DNA from: Myxococcales bacterium
Lineage (GTDB): Bacteria; Myxococcota_A; Polyangia; Palsa-1104
Assembly: GCA_003170275.1 (NCBI GenBank)
Contig: PNAM01000079.1
Location: 79,147-143,146, forward strand
Length of the DNA stretch: 64,000 nt
Direction: 5' to 3'
This document shows, one piece after another, positions 1-9,467 of this stretch. Position 1 is the first letter of the stretch, and each line of letters begins with the position of its first letter. Both the position numbers and the translations under genes were made by a program. The notes beneath the pieces are model-generated. The model was given only the letters and a program-made list of their open reading frames with translations, ran no database searches and was not told where the DNA came from.

Positions 1-999
1 GCACGACTTCATGCAGTCGTTGCAGATGCGGTGGCCGGTGCCCGGCAGCATCGGGTTGTCGATGCACACCAGCGCCAACGCGCCGACCGCGTCGCCCGCG
101 CGCTTGACCAGGTGCATCTCGGAGATCTTTTCTTCCAGCGGGCAGCCGCTCAGCTCCACGCCCAGCGCGTTGGGCTTCACCTGGTTGGTTTTGTTGTCGC
201 GCAGGCCCTTGGAGCAGGAGTCCTTGTCGCGGTCGTGGCAGTACAGGCAGTAGTCGACCTGCGCCAGCACCTCGGCGGGGGTCATGCGCCGATCGGTGAG
301 CTTGAAGCCGTCGCGCATACGGCGCCGATCCGGCGGGCCGACCACCATCTCGGGCAGCTGCTCCGACGGGCGGCGCAGGTGCACCAGGTGCAAGGCGTCG
401 GGCATGTTCTGCGCGAAGCGATAGGACAGCCAGCGCGCGCCGAGCTCGGCCTTGCGCGCCACCACCCAGCCCTCGATCGCGGCCAGCTCGCTGCGCACCG
501 CGACCAGCTCCGGATCGTCGACGGCGCGCGTCTTGAGCGCGGTCTCGCGATCGAGGAGGCCGCACACCGCCACCGCGACCGCGCGCTCGTCGTCGCCGAG
601 CGCACCGGCGATGCCCAGCCGCGCGAGCGCCTCGCCGCCCTCCTTCAACGCCGCGGTCTCGTCGGTGACCTTGCGCTTTTGCGCGCGCCGCTTGACGAAG
701 TCGTCCTTGAAGCGGAACACGATCAGCTGCTCCTCGACCGCCTTGCGTTGCGCGTCCCACTCGCGCTCGCAGCCGAACAGCTCGATCACGAAGCGCGAGA
801 CGTGCGGCGCCAGCTCGACCAGCAGCGCCGAGAGCGCTTCAGGCGACAGGTCTTTGCCCTGCGACGCGCGGTACGCGTCATAGCGAACGGCGAGCTCCGG
901 ATGGCCGGCGACCAGCGCCTCGCGCCAACGTTCGAACAGCGCGCGCAGACCCACCGGCGAGAACAGATCGGCCTGCATGAAGCCTGCGGCGGGGGACAT
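1..999 (-). CDS. FAD/NAD-dependent pyridine nucleotide-disulfide oxidoreductase, N-terminal part (runs off left edge)
   Basis: The minus-strand frame is open from an ATG at 999 (or the in-frame ATG at 978) to the window edge, about 333 codons with no stop. The far end carries clustered cysteines: YCLYCHDRDKDSC, a CPLEEKISEMH segment and ICNDCMKSC. From memory this matches the Fe-S binding N-terminal domain of a long glutamate-synthase-like oxidoreductase found in Proteobacteria, whose FAD/NAD domains would follow outside the window. The first 250 residues are helical and Arg/Glu-rich with no recognised domain. It lies 45 bases downstream of the kinase gene on the same strand. The family is moderately sure; the substrate is unknown. 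Confidence 0.6.
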   Translation of the reverse strand, partial: MSPAAGFMQADLFSPVGLRALFERWREALVAGHPELAVRYDAYRASQGKDLSPEALSALLVELAPHVSRFVIELFGCEREWDAQRKAVEEQLIVFRFKDDFVKRRAQKRKVTDETAALKEGGEALARLGIAGALGDDERAVAVAVCGLLDRETALKTRAVDDPELVAVRSELAAIEGWVVARKAELGARWLSYRFAQNMPDALHLVHLRRPSEQLPEMVVGPPDRRRMRDGFKLTDRRMTPAEVLAQVDYCLYCHDRDKDSCSKGLRDNKTNQVKPNALGVELSGCPLEEKISEMHLVKRAGDAVGALALVCIDNPMLPGTGHRICNDCMKSC

Positions 1000-1044
1000 C
1001 CGGGTCCGCGAGTGTACACCGCAGGCCCTGCGACGCAGGCGCTT

Positions 1045-2697
1045 TTAGAACGACGGCTGCAGCAGGAGATGATCGACTTCGTGCCGCGGCTCCTTCTTGT
1101 GGTGGTGCTTCGGCTTCGGCGGCGCCGGCGCTGCGACCACCGCTGCGGGCGGCTCGGCGACCTTCGGCGGCGGCGGCGGCGGCGGCGCGGGCTCGGGCGC
1201 TGGCTCGGGAGGCTTCGCCAACAGCCGAACCGCGATCAGCTGATCGGTGCTCGATGCCAGCGCGCGCTGCGCCGACAGGAAGCCCGGCTTGCGCACGGTC
1301 AGCATCAACGGCTGCCCGCCTCGGGGCAGCGCCAACACCGCGGGCGACGTGCCGAGCAGCCGTTCGCCGTCGAGGAGCTCGGCGCCGCTCGGCTCGGTGT
1401 TGATGGTCACCGACACGTTGCTCGGGCCGCGCAGCAGCATCAGCGCCGCGCCGCTCAGCGCCAGCGCGGCGGCGGCGAACCCGATCAAGATCGTCCACCT
1501 GCGCTTGCGCCGCACGCGATCGCGCGGCAGCGGCCGCTCCGCCGGCTCGGCCATGGTGTGCGCCGACGGCCTCGCGAGCGGCTTGACCCGCTTCATGCTC
1601 GGCGCGGTGGCCACCTCGTGCGCGTTTCCATGCGCCAGGCGCGCGGCCAGGATCGCCTGCACCTCGGGCGCGGGCGCCGCCATCACCGTCTGCGCATCGC
1701 CCGACAGCCGCACCGGCGCGTTGGCGGGCGCTGACGGCGGAGCCGCGGGCGGCGGTCCCATGGCCACGTTCGAGCGCGGCAGCTCCGGCGCGGGCATTCC
1801 CTCGGCCGGCGTCAGGCTCAAGAGCGCCGCCGAATCGAGGCTGGCGGCGAACACCTCGGGCGCCTTGAGCGCGGCGCCGAACTCCTCCATCGACTTGAAG
1901 CGAAACTCCGGCTTCTTGGCCAGCGCGTGCAGCACGATCTTTTCGACGGCCGGCGTCACCGCCGGGTTGAGCCGCGACGGCAGCGGCGGCGGCTCGCGCA
2001 GGTGCTTGACCAGCACCTCGCCGAATCCCTCGCCGGGAAACGGCACGCGCCCGGTGAGCAGCTGGAACAGCATGCACCCGAGCGCATACACGTCGACGCG
2101 GTGATCGATCTTCTTGCCCTCGGCCTGCTCCGGCGCCATGTAGTGCGGCGTTCCGAGCAGCGATCCGGTCTTGGTCTTGAGCGCCATCGCGCTCGAGCCG
2201 GGCCCCTGCAGCTTGGCCAGCCCGAAGTCGAGGATCTTGACGAAGTCGGGGTCGCCCTGGCGCTCGATCAGCATCACATTGTCGGGTTTTAGATCGCGGT
2301 GGATGATGCCGCGCGCGTGCGCCGCGAGCAGGCCGTCGGCCATCTGCGCCGCGATGTGCAGCGCGCGCGCGAGCGGAAACGGACCCTCCGCCTTCATCAC
2401 GTCGCCGAGCCCGCGCCCCTCGAGCAGCTCCATGACGATGAAGCTGTCGCCGTCGGGCGTCTGCCCGAAGTCCTGCACGTCGACGATGTTCTGGTGGCCG
2501 ATCTGGGTGACCGCGCGCGCCTCGTTGAAGAAGCGCGCCAGCATCTCCTCGTTGGTCGCCAGCTCGGGATGGATGACCTTGAGCGCGACCTTCTTGCCGA
2601 TCACGGGGTGACTGGCCATGTAGACGGCGCCCATCGCCCCCTCGCCGATCTTCTCCATGACACGGTAGTTACCTACCGTGGCGCCCACTCCAATCAC
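1045..2697 (-). CDS. Ser/Thr protein kinase with transmembrane segment and PEGA domain
   Basis: A 550-residue membrane-anchored Hanks-type kinase. The cytoplasmic kinase domain spans roughly residues 10-280: glycine-rich loop GEGAMGAVY (18-26), ATP-binding Lys40, HRDLKPDN (133-140), DFG (157-159) and APE (188-190). All catalytic residues are present, so it should be active. An Ala/Pro linker follows, then one membrane helix, then an exported PEGA domain (VTINTEPSGAELLDG) and a Pro- and His-Lys-rich tail. The start is a GTG. This architecture is typical of the expanded kinase families of Myxococcota. PEGA domains are thought to bind surface ligands, so it may sense the envelope. No cognate phosphatase or target lies beside it. 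Confidence 0.93.
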   Translation of the reverse strand: MIGVGATVGNYRVMEKIGEGAMGAVYMASHPVIGKKVALKVIHPELATNEEMLARFFNEARAVTQIGHQNIVDVQDFGQTPDGDSFIVMELLEGRGLGDVMKAEGPFPLARALHIAAQMADGLLAAHARGIIHRDLKPDNVMLIERQGDPDFVKILDFGLAKLQGPGSSAMALKTKTGSLLGTPHYMAPEQAEGKKIDHRVDVYALGCMLFQLLTGRVPFPGEGFGEVLVKHLREPPPLPSRLNPAVTPAVEKIVLHALAKKPEFRFKSMEEFGAALKAPEVFAASLDSAALLSLTPAEGMPAPELPRSNVAMGPPPAAPPSAPANAPVRLSGDAQTVMAAPAPEVQAILAARLAHGNAHEVATAPSMKRVKPLARPSAHTMAEPAERPLPRDRVRRKRRWTILIGFAAAALALSGAALMLLRGPSNVSVTINTEPSGAELLDGERLLGTSPAVLALPRGGQPLMLTVRKPGFLSAQRALASSTDQLIAVRLLAKPPEPAPEPAPPPPPPPKVAEPPAAVVAAPAPPKPKHHHKKEPRHEVDHLLLQPSF

Positions 2698-2757
2698 GTT
2701 GAAAGCATAACAGCTTATTGTTTGGCCGCGTGGCTGGGAAACCGAACGCCGCCGCGG

Positions 2758-3909
<1,152 letters not shown>

Positions 3910-3986
3910 GGCGTCACTATCCCCGCGTGGTTTGATGCGAATCCAGTGGTTTTTGCTTCTACCACGTCCTATGTTCGGCGCTGCTC

Positions 3987-4577
3987 ATGGACGACCTGAA
4001 AAAGCGCACGCCACCCGGGCAGACCCTGACCACCAAGTGGCCGGTGCTGCACTACTCGGACGTCCCGCGGGTTACCGAAGAGTCCTTTCGTTTCAAGGTA
4101 TTCGGGCTCGTGGAACGGCCTTGTGACTGGACCTGGAAGGAGTTTCGCGCCCTACCCTCGTTTCAAGATAAGTCCGATTTCCACTGCGTGACCACCTGGA
4201 GCAAGCTCGATAACACCTGGGAGGGCGTGTCGTTCAAGACCGTCGCCGAGCGGGTGGGGATCAAGCCCGCGGCGCGATTCGTGATGGTGCACGGCTTCGA
4301 CGGCTATTACACCAACGTCGAGCTCGAGTGGCTGCTCGACGCGGACGTGCTGTTCGCCTGGTCGCACGACGGCAAGGCGCTCGAGCCAATCCATGGCGGG
4401 CCGCTGCGCCTGGTGGTGCCCAAGCTGTACGCTTGGAAGAGCGCGAAGTGGGTTTCTGGGTTAGAATTCATGGAAACGGATCGGCGCGGGTTCTGGGAAG
4501 AACGCGGCTATCACAACCGCGGTGAACCGTTTGCCGAAGAACGCTACTCGTATCAGGAGCCAGGAGACGTTTCGTAG
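3987..4577 (+). CDS. Sulfite oxidase-like molybdopterin-dependent oxidoreductase
   Basis: A 196-residue protein that is almost entirely one oxidoreductase molybdopterin-binding domain of the sulfite oxidase/YedY fold. The Mo-ligand cysteine is probably Cys67 in FHCVTTWS, and the conserved HGGPLRLVVPKLYAWKS stretch of the family is present near residue 145. It has no signal peptide or Tat motif, so it should be cytoplasmic. It lacks the haem and dimerisation domains of true sulfite oxidases, and the substrate cannot be read from sequence. Its TAG stop is followed directly by the ATG of the NuoB-like gene, so the two are probably translationally coupled. Confidence 0.88.
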   Translation: MDDLKKRTPPGQTLTTKWPVLHYSDVPRVTEESFRFKVFGLVERPCDWTWKEFRALPSFQDKSDFHCVTTWSKLDNTWEGVSFKTVAERVGIKPAARFVMVHGFDGYYTNVELEWLLDADVLFAWSHDGKALEPIHGGPLRLVVPKLYAWKSAKWVSGLEFMETDRRGFWEERGYHNRGEPFAEERYSYQEPGDVS

Positions 4578-5108
4578 ATGTCCTCTTCGATGGAAAATAG
4601 CGGCATCCTGCTGACCAAGGTCGAGGATCTCCTCAACTGGGGCCGCAAGAACTCCACGTGGTACCTGCTGTTCGGTACCGCCTGCTGCGCCATCGAGCTC
4701 ATGCAGACCGGCGGCCCGCGCGGCGATCTCGAGCGCTTCGGCTCGGCGCCCCGCGCCACCCCGCGCCAGGCCGACCTGATCATCGTCGCCGGCACGGTGA
4801 CCTACAAGATGGCCACCCGCATCAAGCTGCTCTACGAGCAGATGGCCGAGCCCAAGTACGTCATCTCGATGGGCTCGTGCTCGAACTGCGGCGGGCTGTT
4901 CCAGCTCGGCTACTCGGTGCTCAAGGGCATCGATCAAGTGATCCCCGTCGACGTCTACGTGCCCGGCTGCCCGCCGCGGCCCGAGGCGTTGATCGAAGGA
5001 TTGATGGCGATTCAGAAGAAGATGGGCTCGGAGCGTGGTTGGCTCAAGCGCACCTGGACCAAGGGGCGCGCCGCGGTGACCGAAGCAAATCGTAATCAAA
5101 CCCCCTAA
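4578..5108 (+). CDS. NuoB-like 20 kDa subunit (NADH:quinone oxidoreductase family), stand-alone
   Basis: 176 residues matching NuoB. Paired cysteines GTACCAIE (Cys36, Cys37), GSCSNCGG (Cys101, Cys104) and VPGCPPRPEA (Cys131) supply the ligands of cluster N2, so it should bind a [4Fe-4S] cluster. In complex I it sits at the quinone site with NuoD. No nuoA, C, D or other complex I gene is nearby. It starts zero bases after the molybdopterin oxidoreductase and is followed by an Fe-S carrier gene. It may be a second NuoB copy, or an electron-transfer partner of the upstream enzyme; the second idea is inference from gene order only. Confidence 0.85.
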   Translation: MSSSMENSGILLTKVEDLLNWGRKNSTWYLLFGTACCAIELMQTGGPRGDLERFGSAPRATPRQADLIIVAGTVTYKMATRIKLLYEQMAEPKYVISMGSCSNCGGLFQLGYSVLKGIDQVIPVDVYVPGCPPRPEALIEGLMAIQKKMGSERGWLKRTWTKGRAAVTEANRNQTP

Positions 5109-5127
5109 GCGGGGAGGAGACACTCAG

Positions 5128-5499
5128 ATGGACGCGCACGAGCACGTACAGCAAAACGAAGCCGCCGAAGAGCCGATGCTCGGCTTGACGGAGAAGGCTG
5201 CCGAAAAGGTTCGCGAGATCCAGGCGGCGGAAGCCATCGAAGCCAACTACGGGCTGCGCCTGCGGGTGGTCGGCGGCGGCTGCTCGGGGTTCGCCTACGA
5301 TCTGTATTTCGATCAGGTCACCGAGACCGATCGCACGTTCGATTCACACGGCGTCAAGCTGGTGGTGGACGTGATGAGCCTGCAGTACCTGGCGGGCACG
5401 ACCGTCGACTACGTCGAGGGTCTGCAGGGCGCGGGCTTCAAGTTCGGCAATCCGAACGTGAAGAGCACCTGCGGCTGCGGCTCCAGCTTCAGCGTGTAG
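5128..5499 (+). CDS. erpA: Iron-sulfur cluster carrier, HesB/IscA/ErpA family
   Basis: 123 residues. A 16-residue acidic leader precedes the A-type carrier domain, which has the three conserved cysteines: GGGCSGF (Cys52) and CGCGSSF (Cys115, Cys117). These proteins bind a [2Fe-2S] or [4Fe-4S] cluster and hand it to client enzymes. The GGGGAGGAG ribosome binding site is very clear. Its place after the NuoB-like gene suggests it matures clusters for this operon or the genome at large. ErpA and IscA cannot be told apart with certainty. Confidence 0.9.
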   Translation: MDAHEHVQQNEAAEEPMLGLTEKAAEKVREIQAAEAIEANYGLRLRVVGGGCSGFAYDLYFDQVTETDRTFDSHGVKLVVDVMSLQYLAGTTVDYVEGLQGAGFKFGNPNVKSTCGCGSSFSV

Positions 5500-5554
5500 C
5501 GCCACGCCTTCGTCGATCTACGAGCTGCTGCAATCCGAGCTCGGCCCCCAACGA

Positions 5555-6889
5555 GTGATCAGGGACGAGGAGCGCCTGGAGCGCTTTCTCGTCGACGAAT
5601 CGGGTCTCGGCCGCTACCCGGCCGAGGCCGCGGTGCTGGTCGAGTCGCGCGCGGAGGTCGAGCTGGTGTTGCGCCTGGCCCTCGAGCACCGGGTGGCGGT
5701 CACGCCACGCGGCACGGGCACCGGCATGACCGGCGGCGCCCTGCCCGCGCGCGGCGGGATCGTTTTGTCGACCGAGCGGATGAACAAGATCCGCGAGATC
5801 GACTTCGACGATCTGGTGGCGGTCGTGGAGCCGGGCGTGATCACCGGCGATCTGCAGGCGGCGGTCGAGCTGGAGGGCCTGTTCTATCCGCCCGATCCGG
5901 CGTCGCTGTCGAGCTGCTCACTGGGCGGCAACGTGGCGGAGAACGCCGGCGGGCCGCGCGCGTTCAAGTACGGCGTCACGCGCGAGTATGTCCTCGGGCT
6001 CGAGGCGGTGCGCATGGGCGGCGAGACGCTCCACACCGGGCGGCGCACGTCCAAGGGCGTGACCGGCTACGACGTGACCGGCGCGATCGTCGGTTCGGAG
6101 GGCACCTTCGCGGTGGCCACCGAGATCACGCTCAAGCTATTGCCCAAGCCGCCGGCGGTGGCGACGCTGCTGGCGGTGTTTCCCGATCTGTTCATCGCCG
6201 GCGCAGCGGTGAGCCAGGTGCTGCACCTCGGCGCGCGGCCGCGGGCGCTCGAGCTGCTCGATCGCACCACGCTCGAGCACCTGCGCGGGCGCACGCCCTA
6301 CCGGCTGCCCGAGGGCGCCGGCGCAGTGCTGATCTGCGAGCTCGACGGCGAAGCGGAAGGGCTCGAGGCGCAGCTGTTGCGCTGCGCGAACGCGTGCGAG
6401 CAGGCGGGCGCGGTCGAGGTGGTGGTGGCGCAGAACGAGCAGCAGCGGCGCGACCTGTGGGAGACGCGACGGCGCGCCAACCCGTTGTTGAAGGAATCGC
6501 ACAAGCACAAGATCCCCGAGGACATCGTGGTGCCGCGTGGCGCGATCAGCGAGATGCTGCACCGGGTGGATGCGATCGCCGCGGCCGAGAACGTGGTGTG
6601 CGCCACCTACGGGCACGCCGGCGACGGCAACCTGCACATCAACCTGCTCCTCGACGACGATCTGCCGGACACTCGCCGTCGCGCCGAGGCTGCCGTCGCG
6701 CAGATCATTCGCGCCACGCTCGACCTGCGCGGCACGCTGGCGGGCGAGCACGGGGTGGGCCTGCTCAAGTCGCGGTTCATCCCGTGGGAGCAGGCGCCGC
6801 CGCTGATCCGCCTGCAGCGCGAGCTCAAACGCGTCTTCGATCCCGAGGACCTATTGAATCCGGGCAAGATCTTCCCGACAACTGAGTGA
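5555..6889 (+). CDS. FAD-linked oxidase, GlcD/D-lactate dehydrogenase type
   Basis: A 444-residue flavoprotein of the VAO/PCMH family. The FAD motifs PRGTGTGMTGGALP (near residue 50) and the SCSLGGNVAENAGG region are typical of glycolate oxidase GlcD, as are the C-terminal HAGDGNLHIN and GEHGVG motifs. It oxidises a 2-hydroxy acid such as glycolate or D-lactate. The GTG at 5555 is the first usual start, but family similarity (IYELLQSELGPQRV) continues about 13 residues upstream, where no ATG, GTG or TTG is in frame back to the stop at 5459. A rare start codon or a sequence error is possible. No GlcE or GlcF partner is adjacent. Confidence 0.9.
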   Translation: MIRDEERLERFLVDESGLGRYPAEAAVLVESRAEVELVLRLALEHRVAVTPRGTGTGMTGGALPARGGIVLSTERMNKIREIDFDDLVAVVEPGVITGDLQAAVELEGLFYPPDPASLSSCSLGGNVAENAGGPRAFKYGVTREYVLGLEAVRMGGETLHTGRRTSKGVTGYDVTGAIVGSEGTFAVATEITLKLLPKPPAVATLLAVFPDLFIAGAAVSQVLHLGARPRALELLDRTTLEHLRGRTPYRLPEGAGAVLICELDGEAEGLEAQLLRCANACEQAGAVEVVVAQNEQQRRDLWETRRRANPLLKESHKHKIPEDIVVPRGAISEMLHRVDAIAAAENVVCATYGHAGDGNLHINLLLDDDLPDTRRRAEAAVAQIIRATLDLRGTLAGEHGVGLLKSRFIPWEQAPPLIRLQRELKRVFDPEDLLNPGKIFPTTE

Positions 6890-7524
6890 GCGTGAGCGAA
6901 CGAGGGTGTCCCATGAGGGTGCAACTGGATGCGGCGGACCTGCGCGGCAAGCTGGGGCGGCGCCCGCGGCAACAGTTCCGACTCGACGGCTTCCGCGAGT
7001 CGGCGGTGCTGGTGCCGCTGGTGGTCGAGCCCGGCGCGCAGGCGCGGTTGCTGTTCACCGTGCGGCGCGCCGACATGACCACCCACGCGGGGCAGATCTC
7101 GTTCCCCGGCGGCAAGCGCGACGCAGGCGACGTGGATCTGCCGGCGTGCGCGATCCGCGAGGCGTCCGAGGAGCTGGGCATCGCGCCCGCGAGCGTCGAG
7201 GTGCTGGGCCTGCTCGATGACGTGCCGACGCCTTCGGGGTTCATCATCACGCCGGTGGTGGCGCTGGTGCGCGGGCCGCTCACGCTTACCCCGAGCGAGC
7301 ACGAGGTCGCCGCGGTGTTCACCTGCGAGCTCGACGAGCTGGCGCGGCCGCACCGCTACGTGGACGCCGGGACGCGGTCGTTTCTCGGCGTGAGCTACGC
7401 GATGCACGAGTACCACTGGGAGGAGCACCGCATCTGGGGCGCGACCGCGCGGATCGTCTTTCAGCTGCTCGAGCAGCTCGCCGCGCGCGACTCAGCGACG
7501 GCGACGGACGAAAAGACCGAGTAG
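6886..7524 (+). CDS. Nudix hydrolase, CoA pyrophosphatase-like
   Basis: 212 residues from a GTG that overlaps the stop of the preceding oxidase (GTGA). The ATG at 6913 is an equally good start and gives 203 residues. The core TTHAGQISFPGGKRD followed by AIREASEELGI is the signature of NudL-type CoA diphosphatases, which hydrolyse CoA to 3',5'-ADP and 4'-phosphopantetheine. The Nudix box is near residues 75-97. The first Nudix glutamate position reads as Asp. It is convergent with and overlaps the 3' end of the beta-helix gene by 33 bases. Confidence 0.88.
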   Translation: MSVSERGCPMRVQLDAADLRGKLGRRPRQQFRLDGFRESAVLVPLVVEPGAQARLLFTVRRADMTTHAGQISFPGGKRDAGDVDLPACAIREASEELGIAPASVEVLGLLDDVPTPSGFIITPVVALVRGPLTLTPSEHEVAAVFTCELDELARPHRYVDAGTRSFLGVSYAMHEYHWEEHRIWGATARIVFQLLEQLAARDSATATDEKTE

Positions 7525-8970
7525 CAGCCCCGCGCACGCGAGCCAACCGCCGGCCGCGCTGGCTGCCTCGGCGCCGAGCGAGCAGGCGCAACCTTCGCGC
7601 GCGGGCAGGAAGCCGCCGCCGGGATTGCCGGCGCTGCCTCCGTCGCTGCCGTCGGAGCCGGGGCCCAGGTCGGGGGTAGTGGCTCCGTCGATCGCGACCG
7701 CGAATCCGTACGGGCCACGGTCGCGCCGCCCGCCGCGCGAGAGGCCCAGGATGTCGTCGGCGACCTCGAACGGCGCGAGCGACGAGTCGGCGCCGGGCGT
7801 GACCGCCGGCCCCGAGGCGCTCGGCTTCAGCGCCGCCACCGCGTCGTCCCACGAAGCGAAGACCTGCGCCGCCGGCACGCCCGGATCGATGTCGAGCCGG
7901 CCGGTGGTATCCGCCGGCACGCCGCCGATCGGCGGCGGCACGAGCGCGCCCTTGTTGAAGTACACGTCGAAGGACGCCGCGAAGTTGGTGAGCGCGTCGG
8001 TGCTGCGCTGGAACGGCGCGGGCATGGTGCCGCGCGTGTCGACGAACAGCGTGTTGACCACCTGCACGTCGTCGGAGGCGTGCGCCCCGCCAGCGCCGGC
8101 GCGAAACTCGATGCCCACGCGATCCACGTCGAGCAGCAGGTTGTTGGCGATCGCCACGTGCTGCGCGTCGGTGACCCCGACCGCGCCGTTCGCCGCGCCG
8201 TAGACGATGTTGTTGCGAAACACGATCCCGGACACCTCGTATTGAGCCGCGCCCGGCAGCGGGCTCGCGCTCAGCCCGCCCAGCCCGACCGCGGGTGGAG
8301 AGTCGCCGAGATCGTGCTGGTCGCCGATCACGTTGCGCTCGAAGACGATGTTCTGCGAGACGCCCCGGGCCTCGATCAAGACGCCCGCACCGTCATGAAT
8401 GAACGAGCCGCCCACCGTCGAGTCGGTCACGCCGACCAGCTCGATGCAGTCGCGCGCCGGCGGCAAGCCGACGTGCATGCCCGGCCGCGCGGCCTGCACA
8501 CCCTCGAGCACGATGCGTTGCGACTGCTCGATCAGGATCACGTCGCTCTCCAGACCCGCGTCGTGCACGTACAGGTTGCTGAGCGTGATGTCGTGCGCGT
8601 TGACGACGTGGACCGTGTTGGCGACGCTGTTGCGCACCTCGAACCCGTCGACCACCAGATACGCCGAGCCGCTGCCGATGCCGAGCGGCTCGTTCGAGCT
8701 CTCGAGGATCGCCAGGCCGGGATGAATCGCAGCGATGGTGATCAGCGCGCCTGCGGTACCCTGGCCCGTCAACAGCCCGCCGGCGTAGCTGCCGTCCTCG
8801 ACCAGCACGCGGTCACCCGGCATGGCTTTGGAGAGAGCGAACTGCAGGGTCAGGAACGGGCTCGACTGCAGGCCGGAACCGGTCGCGTCCGATCCCGCCG
8901 ACGCGGAGACGTACCAGATCGCCGCGTGCGCGGAGCTGCCGAGCAACAGCCAGACGGCGAGCGCCTTCAT
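7492..8970 (-). CDS. Secreted right-handed parallel beta-helix protein with MYXO-CTERM-like tail
   Basis: 492 residues. A signal peptide (about 1-16, ending AHA) leads into WYVSASAGSDATGSG, a DUF1565/PbH1-type opening, and then repeated beta-helix turns (for example YLVVDGFEVRNS, ITLSNLYVHDAG, IVFERNVIGDQ). The C-terminus has a Gly/Ser/Asp-rich spacer, EGCACS, a hydrophobic helix and RRRR, a MYXO-CTERM-like sorting signal, so it is probably surface-anchored. Such folds are common in polysaccharide lyases and adhesins. No catalytic residues can be assigned here. Confidence 0.85.
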   Translation of the reverse strand: MKALAVWLLLGSSAHAAIWYVSASAGSDATGSGLQSSPFLTLQFALSKAMPGDRVLVEDGSYAGGLLTGQGTAGALITIAAIHPGLAILESSNEPLGIGSGSAYLVVDGFEVRNSVANTVHVVNAHDITLSNLYVHDAGLESDVILIEQSQRIVLEGVQAARPGMHVGLPPARDCIELVGVTDSTVGGSFIHDGAGVLIEARGVSQNIVFERNVIGDQHDLGDSPPAVGLGGLSASPLPGAAQYEVSGIVFRNNIVYGAANGAVGVTDAQHVAIANNLLLDVDRVGIEFRAGAGGAHASDDVQVVNTLFVDTRGTMPAPFQRSTDALTNFAASFDVYFNKGALVPPPIGGVPADTTGRLDIDPGVPAAQVFASWDDAVAALKPSASGPAVTPGADSSLAPFEVADDILGLSRGGRRDRGPYGFAVAIDGATTPDLGPGSDGSDGGSAGNPGGGFLPAREGCACSLGAEAASAAGGWLACAGLLLGLFVRRRR

Positions 8971-8986
8971 ATCCCGACTCTAAACT

Positions 8987-9021
8987 AAAAAAAATCCCCG
9001 GGCACCTTCCGATGCCCGGGG
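8987..9021 (-). terminator. Rho-independent terminator
   Basis: A perfect 9-bp stem (CCCCGGGCA, 8996-9004, with TGCCCGGGG, 9013-9021) and an 8-base loop. On the minus strand it is followed by a run of eight T. It lies 30 bases past the stop of the small exported protein gene and should end that transcript before the beta-helix gene. Confidence 0.9.
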
Positions 9022-9051
9022 ACGATTTGCTGCAATGAAGCGGTGCGACAG

Positions 9052-9252
9052 TTACTTCTTGTCGCCGCCCGCCGCGTCGCCGGCCGGCGCTTCGCCGTCC
9101 GCCTTGGCCTTCTTGCCCTTCTTGGCCTTCTTCTCCTTCTTGGCGCCGTCGGCCGGCTTGTCGCCGCCAGCAGCGTCACCCTCGGCGCGGGCCGGGGCAG
9201 AGAAAGCGAAGAGAGCGAGAGCGGCGAACATACCCAGCAGGGTCTTCTTCAT
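9052..9252 (-). CDS. Small exported Lys/Ala/Gly-rich protein
   Basis: 66 residues. A signal peptide (MKKTLLGMFAALALFAFSAPARA) is followed by only about 43 mature residues, nearly all Lys, Ala, Gly, Asp, Glu and Pro, with KKEKKAKKGKKAKA in the middle. There is a strong AGGAG ribosome binding site 9 bases before the ATG and its own terminator, so it is probably well expressed alone. No family is recognised. It should be disordered and strongly basic in the centre, which would suit binding acidic polymers, but that is only a guess. Confidence 0.7.
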   Translation of the reverse strand: MKKTLLGMFAALALFAFSAPARAEGDAAGGDKPADGAKKEKKAKKGKKAKADGEAPAGDAAGGDKK

Positions 9253-9467
9253 TGTGTATATCTCCTAGTTGAGCGTTTGATCCCGATGTTTCGATACACC
9301 AGGTTGGGCCGCAACGCTTGCACGCCATATGCCGCGCGCCGGTGGAGCATAAGTAGTTGAATGTTCAAGCGTGCGCCCGTGACTCGAGCAACAGAGTGTG
9401 GCGCTTTTGTTACCTGGCGGAAATGCGGCCTTGCCGAACCGCCACACGCTGGGTAAGCATCGGTGGC

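Noticed and set aside
31-1734. A 567-codon plus-strand frame at the left end
   Set aside because: Antisense to the oxidoreductase and the kinase; Arg-rich and without motifs.
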